From: JAPLMW01 sp964619675
GTDB taxonomy: Bacteria > Planctomycetota > Phycisphaerae > Sedimentisphaerales > UBA12454
Reading direction: 5' to 3'
DNA length: 64,000 nt
NCBI GenBank assembly: GCA_964619675.1
Contig: CAZUEO010000002.1
Coordinates: 62,001-126,000 of the forward strand
Position numbers and translations under genes: made by a program. The notes below the pieces were generated by a model. It saw nothing but the letters and a program-made list of their open reading frames with translations, searched no databases and was not told the origin of the DNA. Of the stretch, positions 43,228-50,351 are shown piece after piece (within the stretch, counting starts at the first letter, position 1; every line of letters starts with the position of its first letter).

Positions 43228-43515
43228 AGTTTTAGAGTCCCGAATGTGGGCAGGTATGGGCAGCTTTAGTATCAGCCTTTTGGAGAAATTCGCTAACCTT
43301 GCTGCAATCAGTACATTTATATTCAAAAACAGGCATAAAATCTTTTTGAAATCAGGTTTTAGGTTTTGAAAACCCAGCAGTATATCTCTTTAATTTGCTT
43401 GAGGCAAGGGAAAGGTTACAAAAAAGGATGTAATAAGTCTGCAATTGGAGCTCTGTATAAGAATGTGGCCGTGGCCGTTCCAAAAATTTTCAATCCACCG
43501 GAGGCGGACAAGTCT

Positions 43516-44763
43516 TCAATCAATAAATATTTTTTTAATATGCCTGTCATAAATGTTCTCAGTTACAGTTGTTGCGATTGTATCTTCATATTTTTCAAGG
43601 GCTTCGATATAACAATGTCCCATTTTTGCTGCGATTTTGTAGCCGACGTGGATTAACTGTCTGAAATTGGGATTATAGTCTTTACAATTTTGGTCGTGCC
43701 GCAGGACTTTGGCGAACTTTACGCCATCCCATTTTGCAACTTCGTCCGGCTCAGGCAGTTTTGAATTATCAATATCAATAACCGTTGCGTAGGGTGCAGC
43801 AAGCTGGTCAAAATGTTCGAGAGACTGCTCGTAAATCTCCTTTGCAATATCGAGACCGCAGCCGCCTGCCAATGCAAGGCCGATGATTTCCTCCAGCCAG
43901 GTTGTGCCTGCCGTTTTTAAATGCAGGCCGGCATTGAATCTTTTTAACGCGTTTTTAATAGGCGCATAAATTGAAAATTTATCGCTGCCGGAATGAATAC
44001 TTAATTTAAGGTTTGCCGGCAGGCCAAATTCCTTGATTGCAAAATTTATAACCGCTATATCCTCGTTAAATTCTTTTTCGAATTGTTTTATATCGCCGAC
44101 GTAATCAACACCTTTATTGAATCTGCCTGTAAATTTCGGAGCTATTGTCTGGGCGGGTATGCCTTCGGTTGCGATGGCGGACAATATGAATAACATCTCA
44201 ACCGGGCTTTGCGGCTGGTTCGATTCGTCCATTGAGATTTCAGTTACAAAGTTATTGCTGCCTTTTTTTTCGGCTATGTGTCGGTAGATTTCGCCTGCCT
44301 TCTTGACGGCAAGCAGGAATTTTGCACCGATTTTCTCAAGGTCATTTTCTGTGATGTTTAATTTGTTTTCAATATTTGGGATTTCAAGGCTGCCTATGAA
44401 TTTTTTATTGGCTGCTATGAAGGTTTTTAAGTCTTTTTCATCGCACTTCTGGCTGATGTAATCTGCCACGTCGAGCGTGAAAAAATTGCTTGAATCTATA
44501 AATGCATCGACGTTATTAAGATTTATATGGTCTGCATCAACGTAATATGAATCCTTCCAGCCGAGTACCTTTACGGCGGCATCTGCTTCGATTCTGACGT
44601 CGGCGGGTCTGGTGCCTATGATGGAGTGTTCTCTGTTGGATTTGTTCCAGACAGGGACGATATTACAGCCCTGCTGTTTTGCTTTGATTATGGCGGCGAG
44701 CTGGGCCTTGCCCTGATGAGCAAATCTGTCACCGATTCCGAAAGAGAATTTTTCAAGCTTCAT
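43516..44763 (-). CDS. uxaE: Tagaturonate epimerase-like protein (UxaE family)
   Basis: A 415-residue protein matching the UxaE family, which interconverts D-tagaturonate and D-fructuronate in hexuronate breakdown. Family-like segments are FGIGDRFAHQGKAQLAAI near residue 8, VDADHINLNNVD near 75, TEISMDESNQPQSPVEML near 170, KFTGRFNKGVDYVGD near 210, LSIHSGSDKFSIYAP near 255, and AGLHLKTAGTTWLEE near 275. Its presence with the arabinose genes fits growth on pectin-like polymers. It is monocistronic, with 288 bases between it and leuS that hold no gene. Confidence 0.78.
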   Translation of the reverse strand: MKLEKFSFGIGDRFAHQGKAQLAAIIKAKQQGCNIVPVWNKSNREHSIIGTRPADVRIEADAAVKVLGWKDSYYVDADHINLNNVDAFIDSSNFFTLDVADYISQKCDEKDLKTFIAANKKFIGSLEIPNIENKLNITENDLEKIGAKFLLAVKKAGEIYRHIAEKKGSNNFVTEISMDESNQPQSPVEMLFILSAIATEGIPAQTIAPKFTGRFNKGVDYVGDIKQFEKEFNEDIAVINFAIKEFGLPANLKLSIHSGSDKFSIYAPIKNALKRFNAGLHLKTAGTTWLEEIIGLALAGGCGLDIAKEIYEQSLEHFDQLAAPYATVIDIDNSKLPEPDEVAKWDGVKFAKVLRHDQNCKDYNPNFRQLIHVGYKIAAKMGHCYIEALEKYEDTIATTVTENIYDRHIKKIFID

Positions 44764-44928
44764 TTGTGAAAGCCTTTCGGCAATAAATTAACTATTCAAT
44801 ATACCAGTGCAGGCTGCTCGTCAAGAGCAAATCGGCAGGGCAGCAGTTTTTTCAAATACCGGGATTTATTGGTTTGCAAAGAAGTATCTGCAGGGTATCA
44901 TATCTGGCAAATTTCCTGAGGTCAAGTT

Positions 44929-46773
44929 ATGCTCAAAAGACAATTGGGGCTTATGAGTGTCTTCAGCATTGCTGCCGGAGCGATGATAAGCAGCGGTCTG
45001 TTTATCCTGCCGGGCCTTGCATATGCAAAGGCAGGTCCGTCTATCGTCATATCTTATTTTCTTGCCGGGCTTTTGGTGATACCTTCGATGCTGTCTAATG
45101 CCGAGCTTGCTACGGCGATGCCGAAGTCCGGCGGAAGTTATTTCTTTGTCGAGCGAAGTCTTGGCCCTCTGATGGGCACATTTGCCGGGCTGGCCAACTG
45201 GCTGGCTATCGCACTTAAGGCAACTTTTGCTATGGTAGGTATCGGTGCTTTGGCGGCGGTTATACTGCCCGGCGGCGGCGAAGGAACAATAAAACTTGTC
45301 TCGGCGGCAGCGTGTCTGTTTTTTCTGCTCGTTAATCTTTTAAGCGTCAAAGGCACAGGCGGACTCCAGACGGGACTCATAATGGCTCTTATTGCCATTC
45401 TGGCTGCGTTTATAGTTAAGGCTCTGCCGTTTGTCGAGCCGCAAAGACTTTCTCCGTTTTTGCCGTTTGGCGTAAAAAGTATGTTCGCCGTCGTGGGTAT
45501 GGTGTTTGTCTCTTTTGGAGGGCTGACAAAGGTTATTGATGTTTCCGAAGAAGTGCGTGACAGCTCAAGAAATATACCATTAGGAATGTTCTCGGCTTTT
45601 TTTGTGGTAATCGTACTGTATGTTCTTGTAGTATTCGCGGTGACGGGAGTGCTTGAGCCGGAGATTTTGAGCGGTTCTCTTGTTCCTGTAGCCCTTGCGG
45701 CAAAGGCTGTTGCCGGCACTGCAGGAGAGGTTCTGGTGGGCATCGGTGCTTTTCTTGCCTTTGCAACTACCGCAAACGCAGGCCTGTTAAGCGCATCGCG
45801 AACTCCGATGGCTATGAGCCGCGATGGTTTGCTTCCACAGTTTCTTTCTCAGTCGAGCAGAAGATTTCATACGCCGCACTTTTCACTTTTTCTGACTGCA
45901 GGCTTTATGATGTTTGTAATTTTCGGACTGTCTATCGAAAACCTCGTCAAAACAGCCTCTACCATAATGATTGTTATGTTTGTTCTGATGAATGTCTCAG
46001 TGGTAATAATGCGGCATAGCGGTGTTCAGACCTATCGGCCGACGTTCAAGGCGCCTTTTACTCCCTGGCTGCAGATTGCGACTGTAGTGGTATATATATT
46101 TCTGATTTTTGAGATGGGCCAGGTGCCGCTGGTACTGATAGGTGTCTTTGCGATTATTGCGATGGTCTGGTTTTTGTTTTATGTTCAGAGACGCATCGAC
46201 CGCGAATCGGCAATCGTATATCTTGTCAAGAGCATAGTCTCAAGGCATATCCAGAGAACCGGTCTTGAGGAAGAGTTAAAACAGCTTGCGCTGCAGCGGG
46301 ACGAGGTCATAACCGACAGGTTTGACGAGCTTGTTGAACACTGTACCATTCTTGATGTCGATGAAAAAGTTTCTGCGACAGACCTTTTTCACAAGGCTTC
46401 GCGTGCTTTGTCTGAAAAACTTGATATTGACGCAGATAAGCTTTATGAACTGTTTATCCAGAGAGAAAGAGAGTCCACGACCGTCATAAAGCCCGGCCTT
46501 GCCATACCGCATATTGTTGTTGATGGTCGGGGTATTTTTGAAATTCTGCTTGTGCGGTGCCGAGGCGGTGTCATTTTTTCTGAACTCCAGGAACCTGTAA
46601 AAACTGCGTTTGTACTCATTGGTTCAGCCGATGAGAGAAATTATCACCTCAGGGCGCTTATGTCGATAGCTCATATCGTCAGTGAGCCGGATTTCGAAAG
46701 CCGCTGGTTTGCCGCAAGAAATATAGAACAGCTAAGGGATATAATCCTCCTTTCCGGCAGGAAACGGGACTAA
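44929..46773 (+). CDS. APC-family amino acid permease fused to a PTS EIIA-like domain
   Basis: A 614-residue protein with GAGG at 44918-44921 supporting the start. Residues 1-430 are a 12-segment APC permease: QLGLMSVFSIAAGAMISSGLFILPG, FVSFGGLTKVIDVSEEVRDSSRNIP, AFATTANAGLLSASRTPMAMSRDG. Residues ~465-610 resemble a fructose/mannitol-type PTS EIIA domain with a candidate active His in GLAIPHIVVDG and a typical end (LRALMSIAHIV). The two halves suggest transport controlled by a phosphorylation-like or regulatory input, but phosphotransfer itself is not shown. Confidence 0.85.
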   Translation: MLKRQLGLMSVFSIAAGAMISSGLFILPGLAYAKAGPSIVISYFLAGLLVIPSMLSNAELATAMPKSGGSYFFVERSLGPLMGTFAGLANWLAIALKATFAMVGIGALAAVILPGGGEGTIKLVSAAACLFFLLVNLLSVKGTGGLQTGLIMALIAILAAFIVKALPFVEPQRLSPFLPFGVKSMFAVVGMVFVSFGGLTKVIDVSEEVRDSSRNIPLGMFSAFFVVIVLYVLVVFAVTGVLEPEILSGSLVPVALAAKAVAGTAGEVLVGIGAFLAFATTANAGLLSASRTPMAMSRDGLLPQFLSQSSRRFHTPHFSLFLTAGFMMFVIFGLSIENLVKTASTIMIVMFVLMNVSVVIMRHSGVQTYRPTFKAPFTPWLQIATVVVYIFLIFEMGQVPLVLIGVFAIIAMVWFLFYVQRRIDRESAIVYLVKSIVSRHIQRTGLEEELKQLALQRDEVITDRFDELVEHCTILDVDEKVSATDLFHKASRALSEKLDIDADKLYELFIQRERESTTVIKPGLAIPHIVVDGRGIFEILLVRCRGGVIFSELQEPVKTAFVLIGSADERNYHLRALMSIAHIVSEPDFESRWFAARNIEQLRDIILLSGRKRD

Positions 46774-46870
46774 ACCAAACTTCGGGCTTTCGCATCGCCC
46801 TTGTGTGTCTGTATCCTTCTAATCTTTACACTTGGCAAACTTATGCAAATTGCATACAATTATATGCGCA

Positions 46871-47191
46871 ATGGATATAGGAGTTGTAATTTCAAGCAAT
46901 GATGCGAAAACATGCTGGAACGCACTCCGCTACGCGAATTTTGCACTTGGGCAAAAGGGCGAAGTCAAAATTTTCTTCATGGGAAAGGGTGTAGAATATC
47001 ATAAAATCAGCACTGAGAAATTTAATACTGTTGAACAGGCGCATAAATTTATGCAATCAGGCGGGAAAATTTATGCCTGTGGAAGCTGTATTAAATCGAG
47101 AGAACAGGAAGGTTCGCAGATGTGTCCGGTTTCTACCATGAAAGATATGTATGAGATTGTGAAGAAGTCCGACAAGGTAGTAACTTTTTAA
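46871..47191 (+). CDS. DsrE-family protein
   Basis: A 106-residue protein from ATG 46871 (MDIGVVISSNDAKTCWNALRYANFAL); a longer in-frame start at 46832 adds an unlike segment. It follows the DsrE/TusD fold pattern: KIFFMGKGVEYHKIS, then GGKIYACGSCIKSREQEGSQMCP with Cys residues that could carry sulfur. Family members act in sulfur transfer or as peroxiredoxin-like oxidoreductases. It precedes trmO by one base. Confidence 0.82.
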   Translation: MDIGVVISSNDAKTCWNALRYANFALGQKGEVKIFFMGKGVEYHKISTEKFNTVEQAHKFMQSGGKIYACGSCIKSREQEGSQMCPVSTMKDMYEIVKKSDKVVTF

Positions 47192-47192
47192 A

Positions 47193-47675
47193 ATGGAAAA
47201 AGATATTAACATTAAACCAATAGGAACAATTTATACGCCTTATAAAGAGCCAAAAGGCATACCCATACAAGGTAGGTTTAATAAGAATGTAAAAGGACGT
47301 ATTGAGCTGTTTCAGGAATACCGAGCTGGCTTAAAGGATATTGAGGGATTTTCGCACCTTATTTTGATCTATTATTTTAATCGCTCAAAAGGAGAATCGG
47401 TTATGGGAAAACCGTTTCTTGAAAACGAAGAACATGGCATATTTGCTATAAGAAGTCCCCATCGACCAAATCATATCGGTGTTTCTGTCGTAAAACTGGA
47501 AAAAGTCGAGGACAATGTAATTACTTTTGCAGAAGTTGATGTGCTGGACGGTACCCCTTTGTTGGATATCAAGCCCTATGTTTCGCATTTTGATTCCAGA
47601 GGAGATGTTAAGAATGGCTGGCTTGAAAAGCATTTTATAAATGGCAATATACCAAAGGGGACTAAATTGAAGTGA
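47193..47675 (+). CDS. trmO: tRNA (N6-threonylcarbamoyladenosine-37) methyltransferase TrmO
   Basis: A 160-residue protein of the TsaA/YaeB/TrmO family, a SAM-dependent enzyme of beta-barrel fold that adds a methyl group to t6A37 in tRNA. Signature segments are IKPIGTIYTPYKEPKGIPIQG at the start, GIFAIRSPHRPNHIGVSVVKL near 85, and VDVLDGTPLLDIKPYV near 115. Its stop overlaps the start of a truncated acetyltransferase gene. Notably tsaB, needed to make the t6A substrate, is about 1.6 kb away. Confidence 0.94.
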   Translation: MEKDINIKPIGTIYTPYKEPKGIPIQGRFNKNVKGRIELFQEYRAGLKDIEGFSHLILIYYFNRSKGESVMGKPFLENEEHGIFAIRSPHRPNHIGVSVVKLEKVEDNVITFAEVDVLDGTPLLDIKPYVSHFDSRGDVKNGWLEKHFINGNIPKGTKLK

Positions 47676-47920
47676 AAGCAGGAATCTACCCAGAGGAGTT
47701 ATCGCTAAGTATCAGCAAAGAAATTACTAGACTAAAAATCATGCAGATTACTATAAGAGCAGAGACGCAAAAGGATTTTGCTGATGTTGCCAGAGTAAAT
47801 AACCTTGCCTTCGGCCAGGAAAATGAAGGCATATTGGTTGAAAAACTGAGAAAAACAGACGAATTTATCCCCCAGCTACCCTCAGGCGTTCAGCGAAGTT
47901 TAGAAAATCTTAAATTATGA
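47672..47920 (+). pseudogene. Truncated GNAT acetyltransferase remnant
   Basis: An 82-codon frame. From Met24 (47741) it reads MQITIRAETQKDFADVARVNNLAFGQENEGILVEKLRKTDEFIPQL, the N-terminal strand and helices of a GNAT N-acetyltransferase, but it stops before the acetyl-CoA-binding part. The last 13 residues (PSGVQRSLENLKL) are not GNAT-like. Its stop overlaps the miaB start (ATGA). It is most likely the remnant of a longer gene whose 3' part was deleted. Confidence 0.7.
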
Positions 47921-49293
47921 GTAAGTGTTTTTATATTTACAGCTTCGGGTGCCAGATGAATAAGCTAGACACTAATCTAGTTGTTAATTCATTTGTCGAA
48001 GCTGGCTTTGAGTTACTAAACCAGCCTGACAATACTGATATCATCCTTATAAATACCTGCTCTGTCCGTAATCATGCTGAAGAAAGAGTTTTGTCGCTTT
48101 TGGGACATCTGAAACATATAAAAAAGACCGGGCCCCAGCTTATTGTTGCTGTCTTTGGTTGTATGGCACAGAGGCTTAAGGATGATTTGCTCAGCCACGA
48201 AGCGGTCAATATCGTTTGCGGACCATTGCAAATACCACAGCTTGTAAATCTCGTAAATAATGCTCTCGATAATAAATCAAAACAAAGTTCGGTAAGCGGT
48301 GACATAAGACGTAAGCTGTCGCTGCAGGAATTAGAACGTTTTGATGATTTTGAGCAGATTTATGATTCGGCGGAAGATAATCTCCCTGCACAAGCGTATG
48401 TTCGCGTTATGCGCGGCTGTGATAAATTCTGTTCGTATTGTGTTGTTCCGTATGTTCGCGGGCCGGAAGTGTCCAGAGCCCCTGAAAAAATTGTTACTCA
48501 GATTAAAAAACTTGCTGACGGCGGCGTAAAGCAGGTAACCCTGCTGGGACAAACGATAACTTCATATTATTATAATGGCTTCTCTTTTGCCGATTTGCTT
48601 TACAAGGTGAGCGAGATTAGCAGCATTGAATGGATTAAGTTTGTTACCTGCTATCCAAAAGATTTTGATGAGAGAATTTTTCAAGCGATGGCTGATTTGC
48701 CGAAGATTTGTCGTTATCTTCATGTCCCCGCTCAAAGCGGCTCAGATAGAATATTAAAGGCGATGAACAGGCATTACACCTGCGCGGAATATCTCGATTT
48801 GCTGCAGAAGGCAAGACAAATTGTGCCGGATATTGCGGTAGCAGGCGATTTTATTGTCGGTTTCCCCGGCGAAACAAAGGAAGATTTTAAGAAAAGCGTT
48901 GAACTTGTAAAGAAGGCTCGATACAAAAATTGTTTTATATTCAAGTATTCACCCCGGCCGGGCACAAAAGCGGATGAAAAAAGAGCTGATGATATCCCGA
49001 TGGAAGTAAAAAGACAGAGGAACATCGAACTGCTTGCAGTGCAGGGGGGAATAAGTGAGAAATTGAACAAAAACTTTATAGGGCAAACTATAAAAGTCCT
49101 CGTTGAAGGCGTAAGCAAAAAAGCTCATCTTGACGACGGCGAAGAAAAAAATCAGCCGCAGTTAATCGGCAGAACTGCCGGTGATTATATTGTCGTTTTT
49201 AACGGCCCGGAGAACCTGGCAGGGCAGTTCGTCGATATAAATATCACAAAGACAAGTGCATTAACGCTTTTTGGAGAGCTCACAGGCAGCTGA
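47917..49293 (+). CDS. miaB: tRNA-i6A37 methylthiotransferase MiaB
   Basis: A 458-residue radical-SAM enzyme that adds a methylthio group to i6A37 of tRNA. The N-terminal UPF0004 domain has three Cys ligands (FGCQMNKLDT, NTCSVRNHAEERV, FGCMAQRL), the radical-SAM cluster motif reads MRGCDKFCSYCVVPYVRG near residue 162, and a C-terminal TRAM domain follows (TIKVLVEGVSKK...). Architecture and length match MiaB. The start codon overlaps the stop of the GNAT remnant. Confidence 0.96.
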   Translation: MSKCFYIYSFGCQMNKLDTNLVVNSFVEAGFELLNQPDNTDIILINTCSVRNHAEERVLSLLGHLKHIKKTGPQLIVAVFGCMAQRLKDDLLSHEAVNIVCGPLQIPQLVNLVNNALDNKSKQSSVSGDIRRKLSLQELERFDDFEQIYDSAEDNLPAQAYVRVMRGCDKFCSYCVVPYVRGPEVSRAPEKIVTQIKKLADGGVKQVTLLGQTITSYYYNGFSFADLLYKVSEISSIEWIKFVTCYPKDFDERIFQAMADLPKICRYLHVPAQSGSDRILKAMNRHYTCAEYLDLLQKARQIVPDIAVAGDFIVGFPGETKEDFKKSVELVKKARYKNCFIFKYSPRPGTKADEKRADDIPMEVKRQRNIELLAVQGGISEKLNKNFIGQTIKVLVEGVSKKAHLDDGEEKNQPQLIGRTAGDYIVVFNGPENLAGQFVDINITKTSALTLFGELTGS

Positions 49294-49298
49294 TTTGG

Positions 49299-50021
49299 TC
49301 AGCCTGTCTTTTTATCCCGGTTTTCTTCGGCTTCTGGTCGGCGCAGGTAAAGCGGTACAAGGCTTACAGGGTCACAAAATTCTTCTTTCGCTGCCATTTG
49401 TGAACCGATTTTGAAAATGTTTGAAGCTCTTGGCGACCAGAATTTTTCATCAAGTATTTTGATATTGTCAGTCTCGAATTTTTTAGCGTAATAAAGCAGG
49501 CCTTCACCTAAAAGCCAGACTGGTTCATCGGGTCTGTCGAAATTTTCTTTGAACTGGTCGGCAGTCATCATACAGTCCGGCATAATTTTTTGCCACGTTC
49601 CGTTTTTTCTTTCAAAGGCTGCAATGAAAAATTGCCTCTTTTTTGCGTCGATTATAGTAGCAATTTTTGTAATTTTGTTGTTGTCGACATTCAGAGCCAT
49701 TGCATCGGTTGTACTTACAGCGACGATTCGACTTTGTGCTGCAAAAGCCATCATTTTTGCGACCGTTACTGAGATTCGTATGCCGGTAAAACTGCCCGGA
49801 CCAATAGAAATATAGACCTGCTTTATCTGGTTTGCCTTTTTATTGAACTTTTTGAGAAGTTCAATTGTAGTATCAAATAGTTCAGCACTGTGCCTGAGGG
49901 GTGCTGAAAACGTTTTTTCGTCCGATAATTTGCCGTTGAGGCCAATGGCTACCGAGCCGGTTCTCCCTGATGTTTCCATTGCCAAGGCAAAGGGTTTGCT
50001 TGTAATTTCTGATTTTGTCAT
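49299..50021 (-). CDS. tsaB: tRNA threonylcarbamoyladenosine biosynthesis protein TsaB
   Basis: A 240-residue ASKHA-fold protein of the TsaB/YeaZ family, part of the TsaBDE complex that makes t6A37. The start FALAMETSGRTGSVAIG, the central KQVYISIGPGSFTGIRISVTVAKMMA and VSTTDAMALNV are typical. The C-terminal region is less conserved. It converges with miaB (5-base gap) and is divergent from the second secretin. Confidence 0.93.
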   Translation of the reverse strand: MTKSEITSKPFALAMETSGRTGSVAIGLNGKLSDEKTFSAPLRHSAELFDTTIELLKKFNKKANQIKQVYISIGPGSFTGIRISVTVAKMMAFAAQSRIVAVSTTDAMALNVDNNKITKIATIIDAKKRQFFIAAFERKNGTWQKIMPDCMMTADQFKENFDRPDEPVWLLGEGLLYYAKKFETDNIKILDEKFWSPRASNIFKIGSQMAAKEEFCDPVSLVPLYLRRPEAEENRDKKTG

Positions 50022-50351
50022 AAGTTCAGTTTGAATAGTGAATTATCGGGCTACTTGTTTGGCCGAATCAACAAATTTTTAAAAATTTTTACTCTACAAT
50101 TAACCGTACTAAGCCGATGACTATTACCGATAATGATAATGGATATTCTTATGGAAGTCCATTCTGAAAAAATGGCCGATAAAGAAGTGCTTGGATTAAG
50201 ATTTAGCTTGAAAAAACTTGAATTTTATGTTAAAATGGCTAATCTTAGCAACAGTCGTAATATAGATAAGATATGTTAAAACCGGACAGTTGCGTAAGAA
50301 AAACACTTTTTGGGCGGCTGTTATTTAATTTTTATTAACAGGAGACAACCA
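50022..50351. other. Intergenic promoter region between tsaB and the second secretin
   Basis: About 330 bases with no gene. It holds a promoter for the plus-strand secretin (50208-50236), an AT palindrome (50075-50090) similar to that at 38067, and the divergent tsaB promoter. Confidence 0.6.
50208..50236 (+). promoter_or_regulatory. Sigma-70-type promoter for the second secretin
   Basis: TTGAAA (50208-50213), a 17-base spacer and TAAAAT (50231-50236). Each hexamer matches consensus at five of six positions. It lies 116 bases before the GTG start, leaving a long leader. Confidence 0.6.

Noticed and set aside
43228..43515. Possible tRNA or small RNA between leuS and the UxaE-like gene
   Set aside because: I could not fold a cloverleaf or find a T-loop motif; nothing beyond ordinary intergenic sequence is visible by eye.
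38067..50090. Similar AT palindromes (TTTTTAAAAATTTT-like) at 38067 and 50075 as a shared operator
   Set aside because: Such AT tracts arise easily by chance in AT-rich intergenic DNA; two copies are too few to support a regulon.
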